Shown in pieces: positions 1-7,681 of a stretch of DNA of 12,737 nucleotides. How positions within the stretch are numbered: the first letter of the stretch is position 1; the number at the start of each line of letters is the position of its first letter. The notes below the pieces were generated by a model. It did no database searches, was not told the DNA's origin, and saw only the letters and a list, made by a program, of their open reading frames with translations. A program made the position numbers and the translations under genes. The DNA is from SIG78 sp036677805 (GTDB lineage: Bacteria; Verrucomicrobiota; Lentisphaeria; Victivallales; Victivallaceae): contig JAVBVS010000021.1 in the NCBI GenBank assembly GCA_036677805.1, forward strand, positions 1-12,737. The letters are read 5' to 3'.

Positions 1-191
1 TAGGCCAGCGCTTTTTCCGGCGACGGAAATTCCAGCACCGAAGATTCGAGCCGCGCCCAATGCTCCTCATCCCCATCGTGATAAAAGTCGAAAATGTAGC
101 CCTCCGGCAATTTCGGCTCGGGAATCGCGGCAATTTTTTCCGAGCGCAGCTTCATGATGATATCGTGATAAGTCAACGTTTTGTCCAGCAT
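1..191 (-). CDS. GNAT-like N-acetyltransferase, N-terminal part (cut by window edge)
   Basis: Only the first 63 codons are visible; the gene continues past base 1. The start is the ATG at 191-189, preceded by a GAGG motif at a normal distance. The protein begins MLDKTLTYHDIIMK and goes on with a GYIFDFYHDGDEEHWARLE stretch, then SSVLEFPSPEKAL. A Gly-Tyr/Phe start of strand 1, an aromatic-rich 'F..GDE..W..iE' segment and a 'SVxEFxSxExA' segment are what I know from the N-terminus of small GNAT acetyltransferases of gut anaerobes. Such enzymes move an acetyl group from acetyl-CoA to an amine; no substrate can be read. The acetyl-CoA binding motif (R/Q-x-x-G-x-G/A) lies outside the window, so the call rests on the N-terminus alone. 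It lies 81 bp downstream of the nitroreductase on the same strand and could be co-transcribed. Confidence 0.6.
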   Translation of the reverse strand, partial: MLDKTLTYHDIIMKLRSEKIAAIPEPKLPEGYIFDFYHDGDEEHWARLESSVLEFPSPEKALA

Positions 192-272
192 AACAGCCTC
201 GTCTTGAGATGATTTCAGATCGTTTTGAGGGCCGGGGATGACGCCATTCCCGCGCCTTGGCGGCGACCTGAT

Positions 273-890
273 CTATGCCATGAACTTGACGACTTCGGCA
301 ATCGGACATTTGGCCGGACTGGCCGACGGCCGGGCCGGATATCCGATCGGCACCACGGCCATGAATTCGCCGGCCGGTTCGCCCAGAAATTGCAGAACGT
401 CATCCTTGATCATATAAAGAATGCCCAGCCAGACTGCGGCCAGGTCCAGCGACGTGGCCGCCAGCAGGAGATTTTCCACGGCGGCGGAGGAATTCTGAAT
501 TTCCATGGTCCGGAAGAAATCCCGGCCCTTTTCCTGATCGACCTTGAAGAGTTCCGTGCCGTGACTGATCAACGCGCCGGTGTTGGCCACTGCGATGACC
601 GCCGGTGCGCTGAAAATACTTTTGGCGCCCATGCGCATCAGAACCGAGGTCGGGCGTGGAAACTCCGCGGCTTTTTCCGAGACCAGTTTGGCCAGCGCGT
701 CTTTGGACGCTCCGCGCAGCACGATAAACCGCCAGGACTGGCTGTTGTGAGCCGAGGGCGCGCAATTGGCGGCTTCGAGCACGGTCATCAGCAGCTCGTC
801 GCTGATCGGTTCCGGCGCGTATTGACGAATGCTGTGACGTCGATGAATGACTTCCAGCGTGGCGTTATTGAATGGCATGATCGATTTCAA
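273..890 (-). CDS. Nitroreductase family protein (FMN-dependent oxidoreductase)
   Basis: 205 residues, the usual length for a single-domain nitroreductase. These soluble enzymes bind FMN as homodimers and use NAD(P)H to reduce nitro compounds, quinones or flavins; the substrate here is unknown. Visible family features are the N-terminal FMN phosphate-binding RRHSIRQY (residues 17-24), the conserved APSAHNSQSW (44-53), the long helix SSAAVENLLLAATSLDLAAVWLG (134-156) with the family's 'A..NlllAA..lGla..W.g' pattern, and the C-terminal VVPIGYPA (179-186). I chose the TTG at 890-888 because an AAAGGA ribosome site (899-904) sits 8 nt upstream of it. The alternative ATG at 878 has that site 20 nt away and nothing nearer. 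A TATAAT hexamer lies at 924-929 on the same strand. The C-terminal Cys 195 and PIAEVVKF tail are typical of anaerobe members. The family assignment is firm, the physiological role is not. Confidence 0.93.
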   Translation of the reverse strand: MKSIMPFNNATLEVIHRRHSIRQYAPEPISDELLMTVLEAANCAPSAHNSQSWRFIVLRGASKDALAKLVSEKAAEFPRPTSVLMRMGAKSIFSAPAVIAVANTGALISHGTELFKVDQEKGRDFFRTMEIQNSSAAVENLLLAATSLDLAAVWLGILYMIKDDVLQFLGEPAGEFMAVVPIGYPARPSASPAKCPIAEVVKFMA

Positions 891-898
891 TCGGTCGT

Positions 899-904
899 TC
901 CTTT
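899..904 (-). promoter_or_regulatory. Ribosome binding site AAAGGA deciding a TTG start
   Basis: On the minus strand AAAGGA is followed by 8 nt and then TTG at 890. Because the in-frame ATG (878) lies 20 nt from this site and has no other purine-rich stretch before it, the site favours the TTG start of the nitroreductase. Confidence 0.55.
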
Positions 905-923
905 ATCTTCGCGGTGATTGAAC

Positions 924-929
924 ATTATA
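924..929 (-). promoter_or_regulatory. Possible -10 box of the nitroreductase
   Basis: A perfect TATAAT lies on the minus strand 33 nt upstream of the TTG start. There is no good -35 at 16-18 nt; the nearest similar hexamer, TTGCCA, is 22 nt away inside a small inverted repeat, TTGCC-aaagg-GGCAA (942-956). An activator or the inverted repeat may take part. Weak call. Confidence 0.35.
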
Positions 930-1163
930 ATTTATCACCGGTTTGCCCCTTTGGCAAGAAATTTCCTCGCCTCCTCCGACAGACCCTTTCTTGGCATTGC
1001 CCATATTCCCGAGCGAAACAACCAGGAAAATCGTTGGAACCCGCCTCGAATGCCTGCAGTGCCCCCCGGCGTCGGGCGGCGCATCTGAAAAGATGCCTCT
1101 CCCGTTTGAGGCGATGGGCTATCGACCCGCAAACTACATTCAAAAATTTTCGAGGACAGGAGC
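930..1163. other. Gene-free stretch between nitroreductase and the first 34-bp repeat
   Basis: I see no credible gene here. Short open frames on both strands are low-complexity, lack ribosome sites and resemble no family. A perfect 6-bp hairpin with a GAAA loop, GCATCT-GAAA-AGATGC, lies at 1081-1096 within a GC-rich part. Confidence 0.5.
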
Positions 1164-1197
1164 AATCTCAAAGAATGGCGGTTAATGGATTGGTATT
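1164..1197 (-). repeat. 34-bp repeat, copy A (site next to the DUF4236 gene)
   Basis: Read on the minus strand this is AATACCAATCCATTAAC followed by CGCCATTCTTTGAGATT. It aligns without gaps to the sequence just upstream of the integrase fragment at 8651-8684, with 28 of 34 bases identical by eye; the core AATCCATTAAC-Y-GC is also present at 12437-12470. Here no integrase follows. The DUF4236 gene ends inside the repeat, whose TAA supplies its stop. It may be a recombination site or the surviving edge of an older element. Confidence 0.6.
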
Positions 1198-1625
1198 GCA
1201 GCCACGATAAGTGCCGGAAAAATACCGACAGAAGGAACCGGGATAAAAAACAAAGAGAATGGCCAGAAAGAGATTCTTTTCAATTTCTGGTTGATTTCGT
1301 CGACTAAGTCCCGGGATGAAGTATCGACGATCAACGAGATATCACCACTTTCGATTTCGCGGAACAACAGATGATTTTCCTCATATTGGGCCGGTTGTTG
1401 TCGGGAACTTGGAATAGTCGCGGTATCATTGCTAGAACTGGATGACTTCGGCGCAGACAATGCGGCACGGTAATAAATACCATTCCTTCCCATGTGAATA
1501 TAGTTTCCACGGGGACTTGTTCCAATACGAAATCCTTTTATACCAACCGACGCACCAATACCGGAGTTTGAAAAGTTGAAGCGGATGCCGCCAAAACTAA
1601 TTGACTTACGCAGATAAAATTTCAT
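1182..1625 (-). CDS. DUF4236 domain protein with C-terminal membrane segment, probably shortened
   Basis: 147 residues from the ATG at 1625, chosen because DUF4236 proteins begin directly with 'M-x-F-x-x-R-K-S'; two in-frame starts upstream (ATG 1637, TTG 1658) would add residues the family lacks. Residues 1-52 match DUF4236: MKFYLRKSISFGG, then RFNFSNSGIGASVGIKGFRI, PRG, and GRNGIYY. The function of this small beta-rich domain is not known. A Ser/Pro/Gln-rich linker (54-80) leads to a second part with ESGDISLIVDTSSRDLVDEI (91-110). From 118 on it is strongly hydrophobic (FWPFSLFFIPVPSVGIFPALIV), one or two membrane passes. The last residues, IPIH, and the stop are encoded by the 34-bp repeat at 1164-1197, so the original C-terminus may be lost. 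No strong ribosome site; AAGAG lies 12 nt upstream. The neighbourhood is AT-richer than the flanking genes. Confidence 0.75.
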   Translation of the reverse strand: MKFYLRKSISFGGIRFNFSNSGIGASVGIKGFRIGTSPRGNYIHMGRNGIYYRAALSAPKSSSSSNDTATIPSSRQQPAQYEENHLLFREIESGDISLIVDTSSRDLVDEINQKLKRISFWPFSLFFIPVPSVGIFPALIVAAIPIH

Positions 1626-1787
1626 CTTCTCAGGCATCTCTTGATGATGTTGATACAATGTGAAAACTGCCGGATGTCTGATATTGAAAGATAATCGAAA
1701 GACTTATTTTTACAAGTTATTTCAGGTAAAATTATTACTCCAGATAGATTCTTTTATATTTGCGTTATACCGGGGGAGTATCGATAT
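1626..1787. other. AT-rich upstream region of the DUF4236 gene
   Basis: No gene seen. On the minus strand a possible promoter reads TTGTAA, 16 nt, TATCTT, which would serve the DUF4236 gene. The base composition is clearly more AT-rich than the kinase gene beyond it. Confidence 0.35.
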
Positions 1788-1818
1788 GCGATGCTCCTTT
1801 CTTCAAGGGCGGCATTAC
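1788..1818. repeat. Imperfect hairpin repeat, copy B
   Basis: The right arm GGGCGGCATTAC and its preceding TTCAA are identical to the hairpin at 8686-8718. The left arm differs, yet nearly all pairs are kept as Watson-Crick or G-T pairs: ATGC pairs with GCAT, T1795 with G1811, the C-C mismatch (1796/1810) recurs at the same place, then C-G, T-G, T-G. The loop is two bases shorter. Conservation of pairing despite changed bases suggests a folded form (ssDNA or RNA) that matters. Confidence 0.6.
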
Positions 1819-1953
1819 ACTCTCCCGGGCGCTTGGCCGCCGGTGATTGATGTTGCAGTGCGTTCCCGCCCCAGCATTGCTGCCAGGGTCGATATTGCCA
1901 TGCCTGCCGGCGTATGTTCAAGAGTTTCAACGGCCGGATGACTCTGTGGTTCC
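1819..1953. other. Spacer downstream of the kinase gene
   Basis: 135 bp between the hairpin and the kinase stop. I find no gene and no clear rho-independent terminator for the kinase transcript, which runs leftward through this stretch. Confidence 0.4.
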
Positions 1954-4900
1954 TTATGGGGTTTTTCCCGTATCCGCGCTTGCGCCGCCCGGGGAATACT
2001 GGTCGAGGATCGCTTTCAGTTTTTTCGTATCAACCGGTTTGGTTATGAAATCATCCATGCCGACCTGATAACAGCGTTCCATTTCTTCTTTCATCGCTGC
2101 GGCAGTCAAGGCGATGATGGGCACATGGCCGCCCGAAGCGCGTTCCAGTTCGCGAATTTCCAGGGTCGCATCCACCCCGTCCATTTCAGGCATCTGCACA
2201 TCCATCAAAATCAGATCGGGATTGAATTCCCGGTATTTCTGGATGGCGATCTTGCCGTTTTCGGCTTCGAGAATCACGACGGCCTGAAATAATTTTGACA
2301 GCAATACTTTCGTCAGCATCATATTCACATGGACATCTTCCGCCACCAGGATCACAAGGCCGGGTTTGGTATTCTCGGGCAACGGATCCGCCGCGGGCGC
2401 AGGCGCGGTATCTTGTCCGTCAGAGGCCTTCCGGGGCGGTTCGCAGGCTGCGGCGAAGCAGGCAAAAAGCTGTTCCTGCTTCACCGGCTTGGCGATGCAG
2501 AAACGAACCCCGAGAGCATCGCATTTTTTATGGACATCGGGATCGTCGGAAGAGGAGTACAGCAGAATCAACGGCTGTTTCTCCGGCGTCAGTTTCAATT
2601 TTTCCCGGATCAGGCGGATGGTTTCCAGCCCGTCGATCAGGGGCATGTTGTAGTCGCAGATGATGATATCGAAAGGTTTTGATGTTTTCAGGATTTGCAG
2701 CGCCGTCAATCCGTCGCCGCAGGATTCACAGGCAATATCCCAATTGGCCAGCATATGTTCCAGAATCAGCCGGTTGTTGGCATTGTCGTCAATGATCAGA
2801 CAACGCTTGATCCGGGAGATATCCTCATACCCGCGAGATTCTCCGTATTCGGTGTCGGCGGTCAGCTCAAAGAAGAAGGTGGAGCCTTTTCCTTTAACGC
2901 TTTCCACCTGAATCCTGCCGCCCATTTTCCGTACCACCATATCGGATATGATCAGCCCCAGACCGGTGCCGCCGAATTTGCGTGTGGTGGAGGCGTCGGC
3001 CTGAGAAAAGGCCTTGAACAGCCTGTCTTTTTGCGCCTCGGTGATGCCGATGCCCGTGTCCCGGACCGAGATCGAGAATGTCCCCCGGCCATTGTCAAGC
3101 GAATGATAGCGCACCTTGAGCTCCACTTCGCCTTTTTCCGTGAACTTGACGGCATTGCCCAGCAGGTTGATGAGAACCTGATTGAGGCGGATCGGGTCAA
3201 CCAGGGCAAAGCGGGGCATGGCGCCGTCCAGATCCAGCAGGATTTCGAGTTTTTTCTTTTCTGCGGCGAACTTCACGATATCCACGCTTTGCTCAAACAG
3301 CAGAAACATGTCGGTTTTGATGATTTCCAGCGTCATCATGCCCGCTTCGATCTTGGAAAAATCGAGGATATCGGTGATGATGTTGAGCAGGGCGTGTCCC
3401 GACACATTGGCATTTTCCACATAAATCTGCTGTTCCGGCGAAAGCGAGGTATTCCGGAGCAGATCGGTAAAACCGATCACACCGTTGAGCGGCGTGCGGA
3501 TCTCATGACTCATGTTGGCCAGAAATTCCGACTTGGCTTTGCTGGCGGCTTCCGCCTGTTCTTTGGCGGCTTTCAGCGCCTCCTCCGTCTTTTTCTGTTC
3601 CGTGATGTCACTGTGCGAACCGGCCATGCGAAACGGTCTGTTATCCTTGTCGCGAATGGCCGCCCCCTTGGACAGAATCCACCGCAGGGAACCATCCTTG
3701 TGCTTCATGCGGAATTGGATGGCATACTCTTTAACCCCGCCCTTGAGGTAGTGCTGGATATAGTCCTTGACTCGCTCAAAATCATCTTCCCAGATAAGGC
3801 CGGTGTAAGTTTCAAAGTCGTTTTTCAGTTCCCGGTCTTCATAGCCAAGCATCTGTTTCCACCGCGGCGAGAGATAAACTTCGTCGGTTGACAGATCCCA
3901 GTCCCATATCCCGTCGTTGGAACCGTTTACGGCAAGCGTAAACCGCTCATGGGCTTTGAGCAGCGCTTCTTCCGTCCGCTTGCGCTCGGTGATGTCCTGG
4001 TTCACGCCGTGGGTCTTGACCGTTTTGCCGGTGCTGTCTTTGACCACGAAGTATCGTACGGCGATATAGCCGACGCTGCCGTCGGCATAAAGCATGCGGT
4101 GTTCAAAGTAACGGTTGAATTCCGGGGCATCGGTCTCCAGCGCTTTGCGCGTTTCCTCGCCGACCATCCGGGCATCGTCGGGATGCACGAAGTGGCTGGC
4201 GTAATCGGAGATGGACATCCGGTAGCCGCCGATGGCTTTCGCGGTCGTGCGGAAAATCGCATAAAAACTGTCCGAGAAGGTGAATATTCCGCTGGCGATA
4301 TCCAGTTCCCAGTAGCCCAGCCTGGCGATATCGACGGCGCTCGCCAGCCTGGTCTCGCTTGCTCTGAGGGCTTCTTCCGTCCGCTTGCGCTCGGTGATGT
4401 CCTGGTGGGAGCCGAGCATCAGCAGCGGTTTGCCGTCGCCGGTCCATGATACGACCTTGCCGCGGTCGAGCACCCAGACCCATTCGCCGTTCTTGTGCCG
4501 CATCCGTGATTCGAAATCGTAATAGGCCAGTTCGCCGCGGAAATGCTTTTCGAGCTCTTCGCCGCTGCGTTTCAGGTCATCAGGATGGCTGTATTTCATC
4601 CAGGTTGCGATGGATACCGGGCTGATTTCCTCCAGGGTATAACCGATGATTTCCGCCCAGCGTTCGTTGAATACGGTCTCCCCGGTCTGGATATTCCATT
4701 CCCAGGTTCCCACATGGGTGCCTTCGATGATGCCGGCAAGCCGCAGGCGCTGCGATTCCAATTCCTCTTCCATCTTCTTGCGGGCGGTGATGTCGGTGTC
4801 GGAGCCGCGATAGCCGCGCAAGGTTCCGTCCGGGTTCAGCACGGGAATGCCGTTGGTTGAGAACCAGCGTGTTTCTCCGGTCTTGTCGCGGGCGCTGTTA

Positions 4901-7218
4901 ATCAGATTCGAAAACGGCTCCTGGCGGGCGAAGGTCGCGAATACCGCCGCCGTGAAAGTTTCGCGTTGCTCTTCCGGACACAGGTCGTAGCAGTGCAGCC
5001 TGCCGACGAGTTCTGCCGGGTCGTAGCCCCGGATTTCTTTGACCATGTGACTGACAAAGGTGTAAAGTCCCTCGGCGTTGACTTCCCAGATAATCGTCCG
5101 GCTTTGCGCCGCCAGTTGTTTGAAGCGGTCTTCGCTCTCCCGCAATTCCTCCCGCCGCCGGTATTCCTCGGTCACATCGCGGAAAACCAGTACCGCGCCG
5201 CTGACCGCGCCGGAGGCGTCCCTGATGGGCGCGCAACAATCGGCGATCTGCCGCTCCGTACCGTCTTTGGCGATGAGTGCGGTGTGGTTGGCAAGATCGA
5301 CATTCACTCCCTCGGCAATGGCGCGGAAGACCGGATTTTCGACCGTCTTGCGAGTCCGGGCGTTGACGATGCGGAATATCTCTGTGATCGGCTTTCCGGC
5401 CGCCTCGGCGCTGGTCCAGCCGGTGAGCGTTTCCGCCGCCGCGTTGAGACTTTCGACTGCGCCCGCCGTATCGCAGGCGATCACGCCGTCGCCGATCGAG
5501 TGGAGGGTCGCCGAGAGATGTTCTTCACTTTCGCGCAACTTTTCCTCTTGTGCTCGGATGCCCGCATCGGTGCGGCGCAGCATCACGAAGCTCAGGCCGA
5601 ACAGCGTCGCCAGAATAACGGCGCCCGCGATGCCGCCCAAAGTGATATCGCGTTTGAACCCCGCCTTCAATTCGGCGATGTTGTTCATGACCAGGAGGTC
5701 TCCCGTTTCTTTGCCGGAGGCGTCGGCAAATGGCGATATCGTTATACTCCAGTCACTGTTGCCATCGACGACATTCCGCCCCGTCGTTCCGTGATGATCT
5801 CCCAGCAAATCATGGTTTACCAGCGGCGCAAAAACATCAGGCAGGCGGCCCTGACTCGCATAGACGATTACGCTGTCGGGCAGGCGCGCCCAGTCTGCTC
5901 CGCGGCCCTGGAGACGCATTCCCGCCTCCCAATCCTCGCGCCGGATTGCGTCTTTTTTGATGCTGACGGCGATTTCAACTCCAGGCGGTATCGGCAGTTC
6001 TCGCAGAATGCCGTCGAGCTTCTTGCCCATTTCGACGTAGCCGACGATATGTCGGCCGTCGAAGACGGGCTGAACCACCCGCAAGGCGGCTGTGCCATCC
6101 GATCCCATTTCGATTCCCCACGCCGGCTTTCCCGTGCGTTCCGCCTCCAGGGCTGTAAAGCGCTCGATTTTGTCCCCGCGCAATTCCGGTTTGTGAACCC
6201 TCAGCAGGCAGACGCGATTGGTATCGTAAAAAAGGAAGTCGGTCACGGATTGTTCCCGGCGCAACACGTCGAACAGCCTCTTCCAGTCGGTCAGCAGACG
6301 TTCCGCGTCTTTGACGCTCAGGGCTTCGCGCACACGAGAGTCCAGGGCGATGGGTTGTGTGGCCATGGCCAGGCCGCCGGCCTGTTGTTTCAGCACATTC
6401 TTGAAGTCTTGTGCAACCGCGTTGCTCACCAGGGCGGTTCTTCCGATCACGCGATTGTAATGCTGCCGCCACAGAAGAAGAGCCGAACTGACCACCAACG
6501 CCAGAAATATCACTGCCAGAAACGGCAGCAGGCGGCGCATAACCGGCTTGGGCGAGACGGGACCGCGCTCGACGGCAGACAACGCCGTCAGCAGACCGAC
6601 CATCAGCAGCAATATCACTCCCGCAGGCCAGGCGGTCCGGGCGGCCACACGCCACTTCCAGTCGCGGGCGGCAATATCCATCCCCAGCACGGCGAGCAAC
6701 GCACCGTTTGGCGGGTCGGTCAGCGGGACCATGGCGCTGATCCACGTTCCCCAGCGGTCGGAGGACGGACCGACGACCGACGCGGTTTGGGCTTTGAAAA
6801 TATGCCGATCCTCTGCCGACGCTTCCTCGTAAGTCTGTCCGGGCGGTGAATAATCCTCGGAATCAGCCGGTTCGCTGTCCACAAAGAAAAACAAGGCGCC
6901 GTCCGCCCGGCGCCCCATAAGATAGAGGTAGCGGCAATCCGGTTGGCTCGCGCGGATGGCGGCGAGCTGCGCCTTCAGTTGCAGGTAGTTTGCGGATTCC
7001 AGGTCGGCGGCCGAGCCGGTCAGGGTGGTGACGCGGCCAATGTTCAAGGCATTGGCCGCCAATTGCGCGCGTCCCAGTAGTTCTTTGCGCATCTCGTGTT
7101 CGGCACGGACGGTTAACCACCAGATACTGAGCGTTCCCGCCGCCAGAATCGCCATCAGCAATCCCGACAACCAGCGGCGTCCGGCCATGATGTTTTTCAA
7201 TAAACCCAAAGTATTCAT
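1954..7218 (-). CDS. Hybrid sensor histidine kinase: two sensor regions, five PAS, HisKA-HATPase, two receivers
   Basis: 1,754 residues from an ATG with AAGG 7 nt upstream. Membrane segments lie near 15-37, 196-216, 227-248 and 523-547. They frame two extracytoplasmic sensors: about 38-195 (contains the RYLYLMGRR, SPPGQ and DRWGTWIS stretches) and about 249-522, similar to dCache_3-type domains (LRVHKPE, GIEMGSDG, GYVEMGKK). Five PAS domains follow near 567-690, 698-815, 825-945, 957-1080 and 1091-1210, most ending in the PAC-type 'DITERK'. The HisKA H-box SHEIRTPLNG has phospho-acceptor His1238. The ATPase shows N1355 (GNAVKF), DTGIGI and GTGLGLIIS (about 1417). Receiver 1 has IIDD, Asp1522 (CDYNMP) and AKP; receiver 2 has AED, Asp1673 (MDVQMPEMDG), ALTA and TKP. 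All key residues are present, so it should autophosphorylate and pass phosphate to its receivers. It ends after receiver 2 with no Hpt domain and no output domain, so an Hpt protein and regulator elsewhere are expected. The ligand is unknown. Confidence 0.96.
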   Translation of the reverse strand: MNTLGLLKNIMAGRRWLSGLLMAILAAGTLSIWWLTVRAEHEMRKELLGRAQLAANALNIGRVTTLTGSAADLESANYLQLKAQLAAIRASQPDCRYLYLMGRRADGALFFFVDSEPADSEDYSPPGQTYEEASAEDRHIFKAQTASVVGPSSDRWGTWISAMVPLTDPPNGALLAVLGMDIAARDWKWRVAARTAWPAGVILLLMVGLLTALSAVERGPVSPKPVMRRLLPFLAVIFLALVVSSALLLWRQHYNRVIGRTALVSNAVAQDFKNVLKQQAGGLAMATQPIALDSRVREALSVKDAERLLTDWKRLFDVLRREQSVTDFLFYDTNRVCLLRVHKPELRGDKIERFTALEAERTGKPAWGIEMGSDGTAALRVVQPVFDGRHIVGYVEMGKKLDGILRELPIPPGVEIAVSIKKDAIRREDWEAGMRLQGRGADWARLPDSVIVYASQGRLPDVFAPLVNHDLLGDHHGTTGRNVVDGNSDWSITISPFADASGKETGDLLVMNNIAELKAGFKRDITLGGIAGAVILATLFGLSFVMLRRTDAGIRAQEEKLRESEEHLSATLHSIGDGVIACDTAGAVESLNAAAETLTGWTSAEAAGKPITEIFRIVNARTRKTVENPVFRAIAEGVNVDLANHTALIAKDGTERQIADCCAPIRDASGAVSGAVLVFRDVTEEYRRREELRESEDRFKQLAAQSRTIIWEVNAEGLYTFVSHMVKEIRGYDPAELVGRLHCYDLCPEEQRETFTAAVFATFARQEPFSNLINSARDKTGETRWFSTNGIPVLNPDGTLRGYRGSDTDITARKKMEEELESQRLRLAGIIEGTHVGTWEWNIQTGETVFNERWAEIIGYTLEEISPVSIATWMKYSHPDDLKRSGEELEKHFRGELAYYDFESRMRHKNGEWVWVLDRGKVVSWTGDGKPLLMLGSHQDITERKRTEEALRASETRLASAVDIARLGYWELDIASGIFTFSDSFYAIFRTTAKAIGGYRMSISDYASHFVHPDDARMVGEETRKALETDAPEFNRYFEHRMLYADGSVGYIAVRYFVVKDSTGKTVKTHGVNQDITERKRTEEALLKAHERFTLAVNGSNDGIWDWDLSTDEVYLSPRWKQMLGYEDRELKNDFETYTGLIWEDDFERVKDYIQHYLKGGVKEYAIQFRMKHKDGSLRWILSKGAAIRDKDNRPFRMAGSHSDITEQKKTEEALKAAKEQAEAASKAKSEFLANMSHEIRTPLNGVIGFTDLLRNTSLSPEQQIYVENANVSGHALLNIITDILDFSKIEAGMMTLEIIKTDMFLLFEQSVDIVKFAAEKKKLEILLDLDGAMPRFALVDPIRLNQVLINLLGNAVKFTEKGEVELKVRYHSLDNGRGTFSISVRDTGIGITEAQKDRLFKAFSQADASTTRKFGGTGLGLIISDMVVRKMGGRIQVESVKGKGSTFFFELTADTEYGESRGYEDISRIKRCLIIDDNANNRLILEHMLANWDIACESCGDGLTALQILKTSKPFDIIICDYNMPLIDGLETIRLIREKLKLTPEKQPLILLYSSSDDPDVHKKCDALGVRFCIAKPVKQEQLFACFAAACEPPRKASDGQDTAPAPAADPLPENTKPGLVILVAEDVHVNMMLTKVLLSKLFQAVVILEAENGKIAIQKYREFNPDLILMDVQMPEMDGVDATLEIRELERASGGHVPIIALTAAAMKEEMERCYQVGMDDFITKPVDTKKLKAILDQYSPGGASADTGKTP
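3965..4001. repeat. 37-bp exact direct repeat inside the kinase, copy 1
   Basis: Identical to 4370-4406 (begins GCTTCTTCCGTCCGC, ends GATGTCCTGGT). It encodes the QDITERKRTEEA linker at the end of the fourth PAS domain. The two copies are exactly 405 bp (135 codons) apart, so they bound a whole PAS module in frame. Confidence 0.85.
4370..4406. repeat. 37-bp exact direct repeat inside the kinase, copy 2
   Basis: Second copy of the linker repeat, encoding QDITERKRTEEA at the end of the third PAS domain. The surrounding PAS sequences have diverged, while this linker is identical at DNA level. Confidence 0.85.
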
Positions 7219-7606
7219 AAACTTACCTTATATAACAAGAGCCCGAAAAATCGCAGGTTCAGCTTTTCCCGTTCTGGCAAAATGATCAATAAATCCTTGA
7301 AACATGATATGAAGTCTGGTTCAAAACAATGTAAGGGTATCCCTGAATTTGGTGAAGAGTAATTTGGTAAAGGTTATGACTTCCGGAGGCAAGACAAAAC
7401 TTGCGCGCTTTCAAACTTCGACAGAAGGTTTTCCGGGAAATTCCATTCCCGGCGGCACGGTCTGGCTGCTGCCGGTCTCCGGAGTTTTCAATGCCGTTGA
7501 TGTGAGCATGGAATACTCCCTTCTGAAGATGTTTTGTGAGCAGGGGCATCAATTCGAGTATCGACTGCTTTTCGGCTGAATCATGGATTATTTTGATAAA
7601 CCTACG
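7219..7606 (-). other. Long leader of the kinase gene
   Basis: Almost 400 nt between the predicted transcription start and the kinase ATG. It contains a possible 32-codon ORF (7509-7411), an 11-codon ORF before it, and a hairpin CCGGGAA-n-TTCCCGG within the 32-codon ORF. No known riboswitch consensus was recognised. The longer frames open on each strand here (about 117 and 76 codons) look like chance. Confidence 0.4.
7411..7509 (-). CDS. Possible 32-residue leader peptide or small protein
   Basis: ATG at 7509 is preceded by AAGGGAG with 6 nt spacing, the best ribosome site in this region. It encodes MLTSTALKTPETG, then SSQTVPPGMEFPGKPSVEV, then TGA. It is Pro/Thr-rich, has no membrane segment, and I recognise no family. 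It lies in the kinase leader on the same strand, 190 nt before the kinase start, so it could be an independent small protein, a leader peptide, or the remains of a longer gene. The support is only the ribosome site and the position. Confidence 0.3.
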   Translation of the reverse strand: MLTSTALKTPETGSSQTVPPGMEFPGKPSVEV

Positions 7607-7611
7607 ATAGT

Positions 7612-7639
7612 AATATAATATGAGGTTTTTCAAAAGCAA
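7612..7639 (-). promoter_or_regulatory. Sigma-70-type promoter upstream of the kinase
   Basis: On the minus strand: -35 TTGCTT (7639-7634), 16-nt spacer, -10 TATATT (7617-7612). Both hexamers and the spacing are identical to the promoter I place before tRNA-Asn. Transcription would start near 7605 and read through the small ORF into the kinase. Confidence 0.5.
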
Positions 7640-7681
7640 TCACTGCTGTATAAAAAACAATTATTTACTCTGCCGGGAGAC

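Noticed and set aside
225..917. Plus-strand open frame of 230 codons opposite the nitroreductase
   Set aside because: The minus strand carries a clear full-length nitroreductase; the plus frame is rich in Arg, His and Gly and matches nothing.
1164..1197. Integron attI/attC and integron integrase
   Set aside because: No GTTRRRY core at the repeat edges (it reads GTTAATG), and the recombinase has an arm-binding phage-type N-terminus. The arrangement is cassette-like but not an ordinary integron.
1660..1941. Plus-strand 93-codon frame containing the hairpin copy
   Set aside because: It passes through the hairpin, shows a composition break and has no ribosome site.
4966..6849. Plus-strand open frame of 627 codons opposite the kinase (also 2695-3891, 398 codons)
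   Set aside because: Both are antisense shadows of the kinase gene, whose codons rarely give stops on the other strand. The translations have no domain, no ribosome site and a skewed Arg/Gln/His composition.
7286..7639. 117-codon minus-strand frame in the kinase leader and a 76-codon plus-strand frame opposite it
   Set aside because: The minus frame begins over the predicted promoter and lacks a ribosome site, and the plus frame starts at TTG. Neither resembles a protein family.
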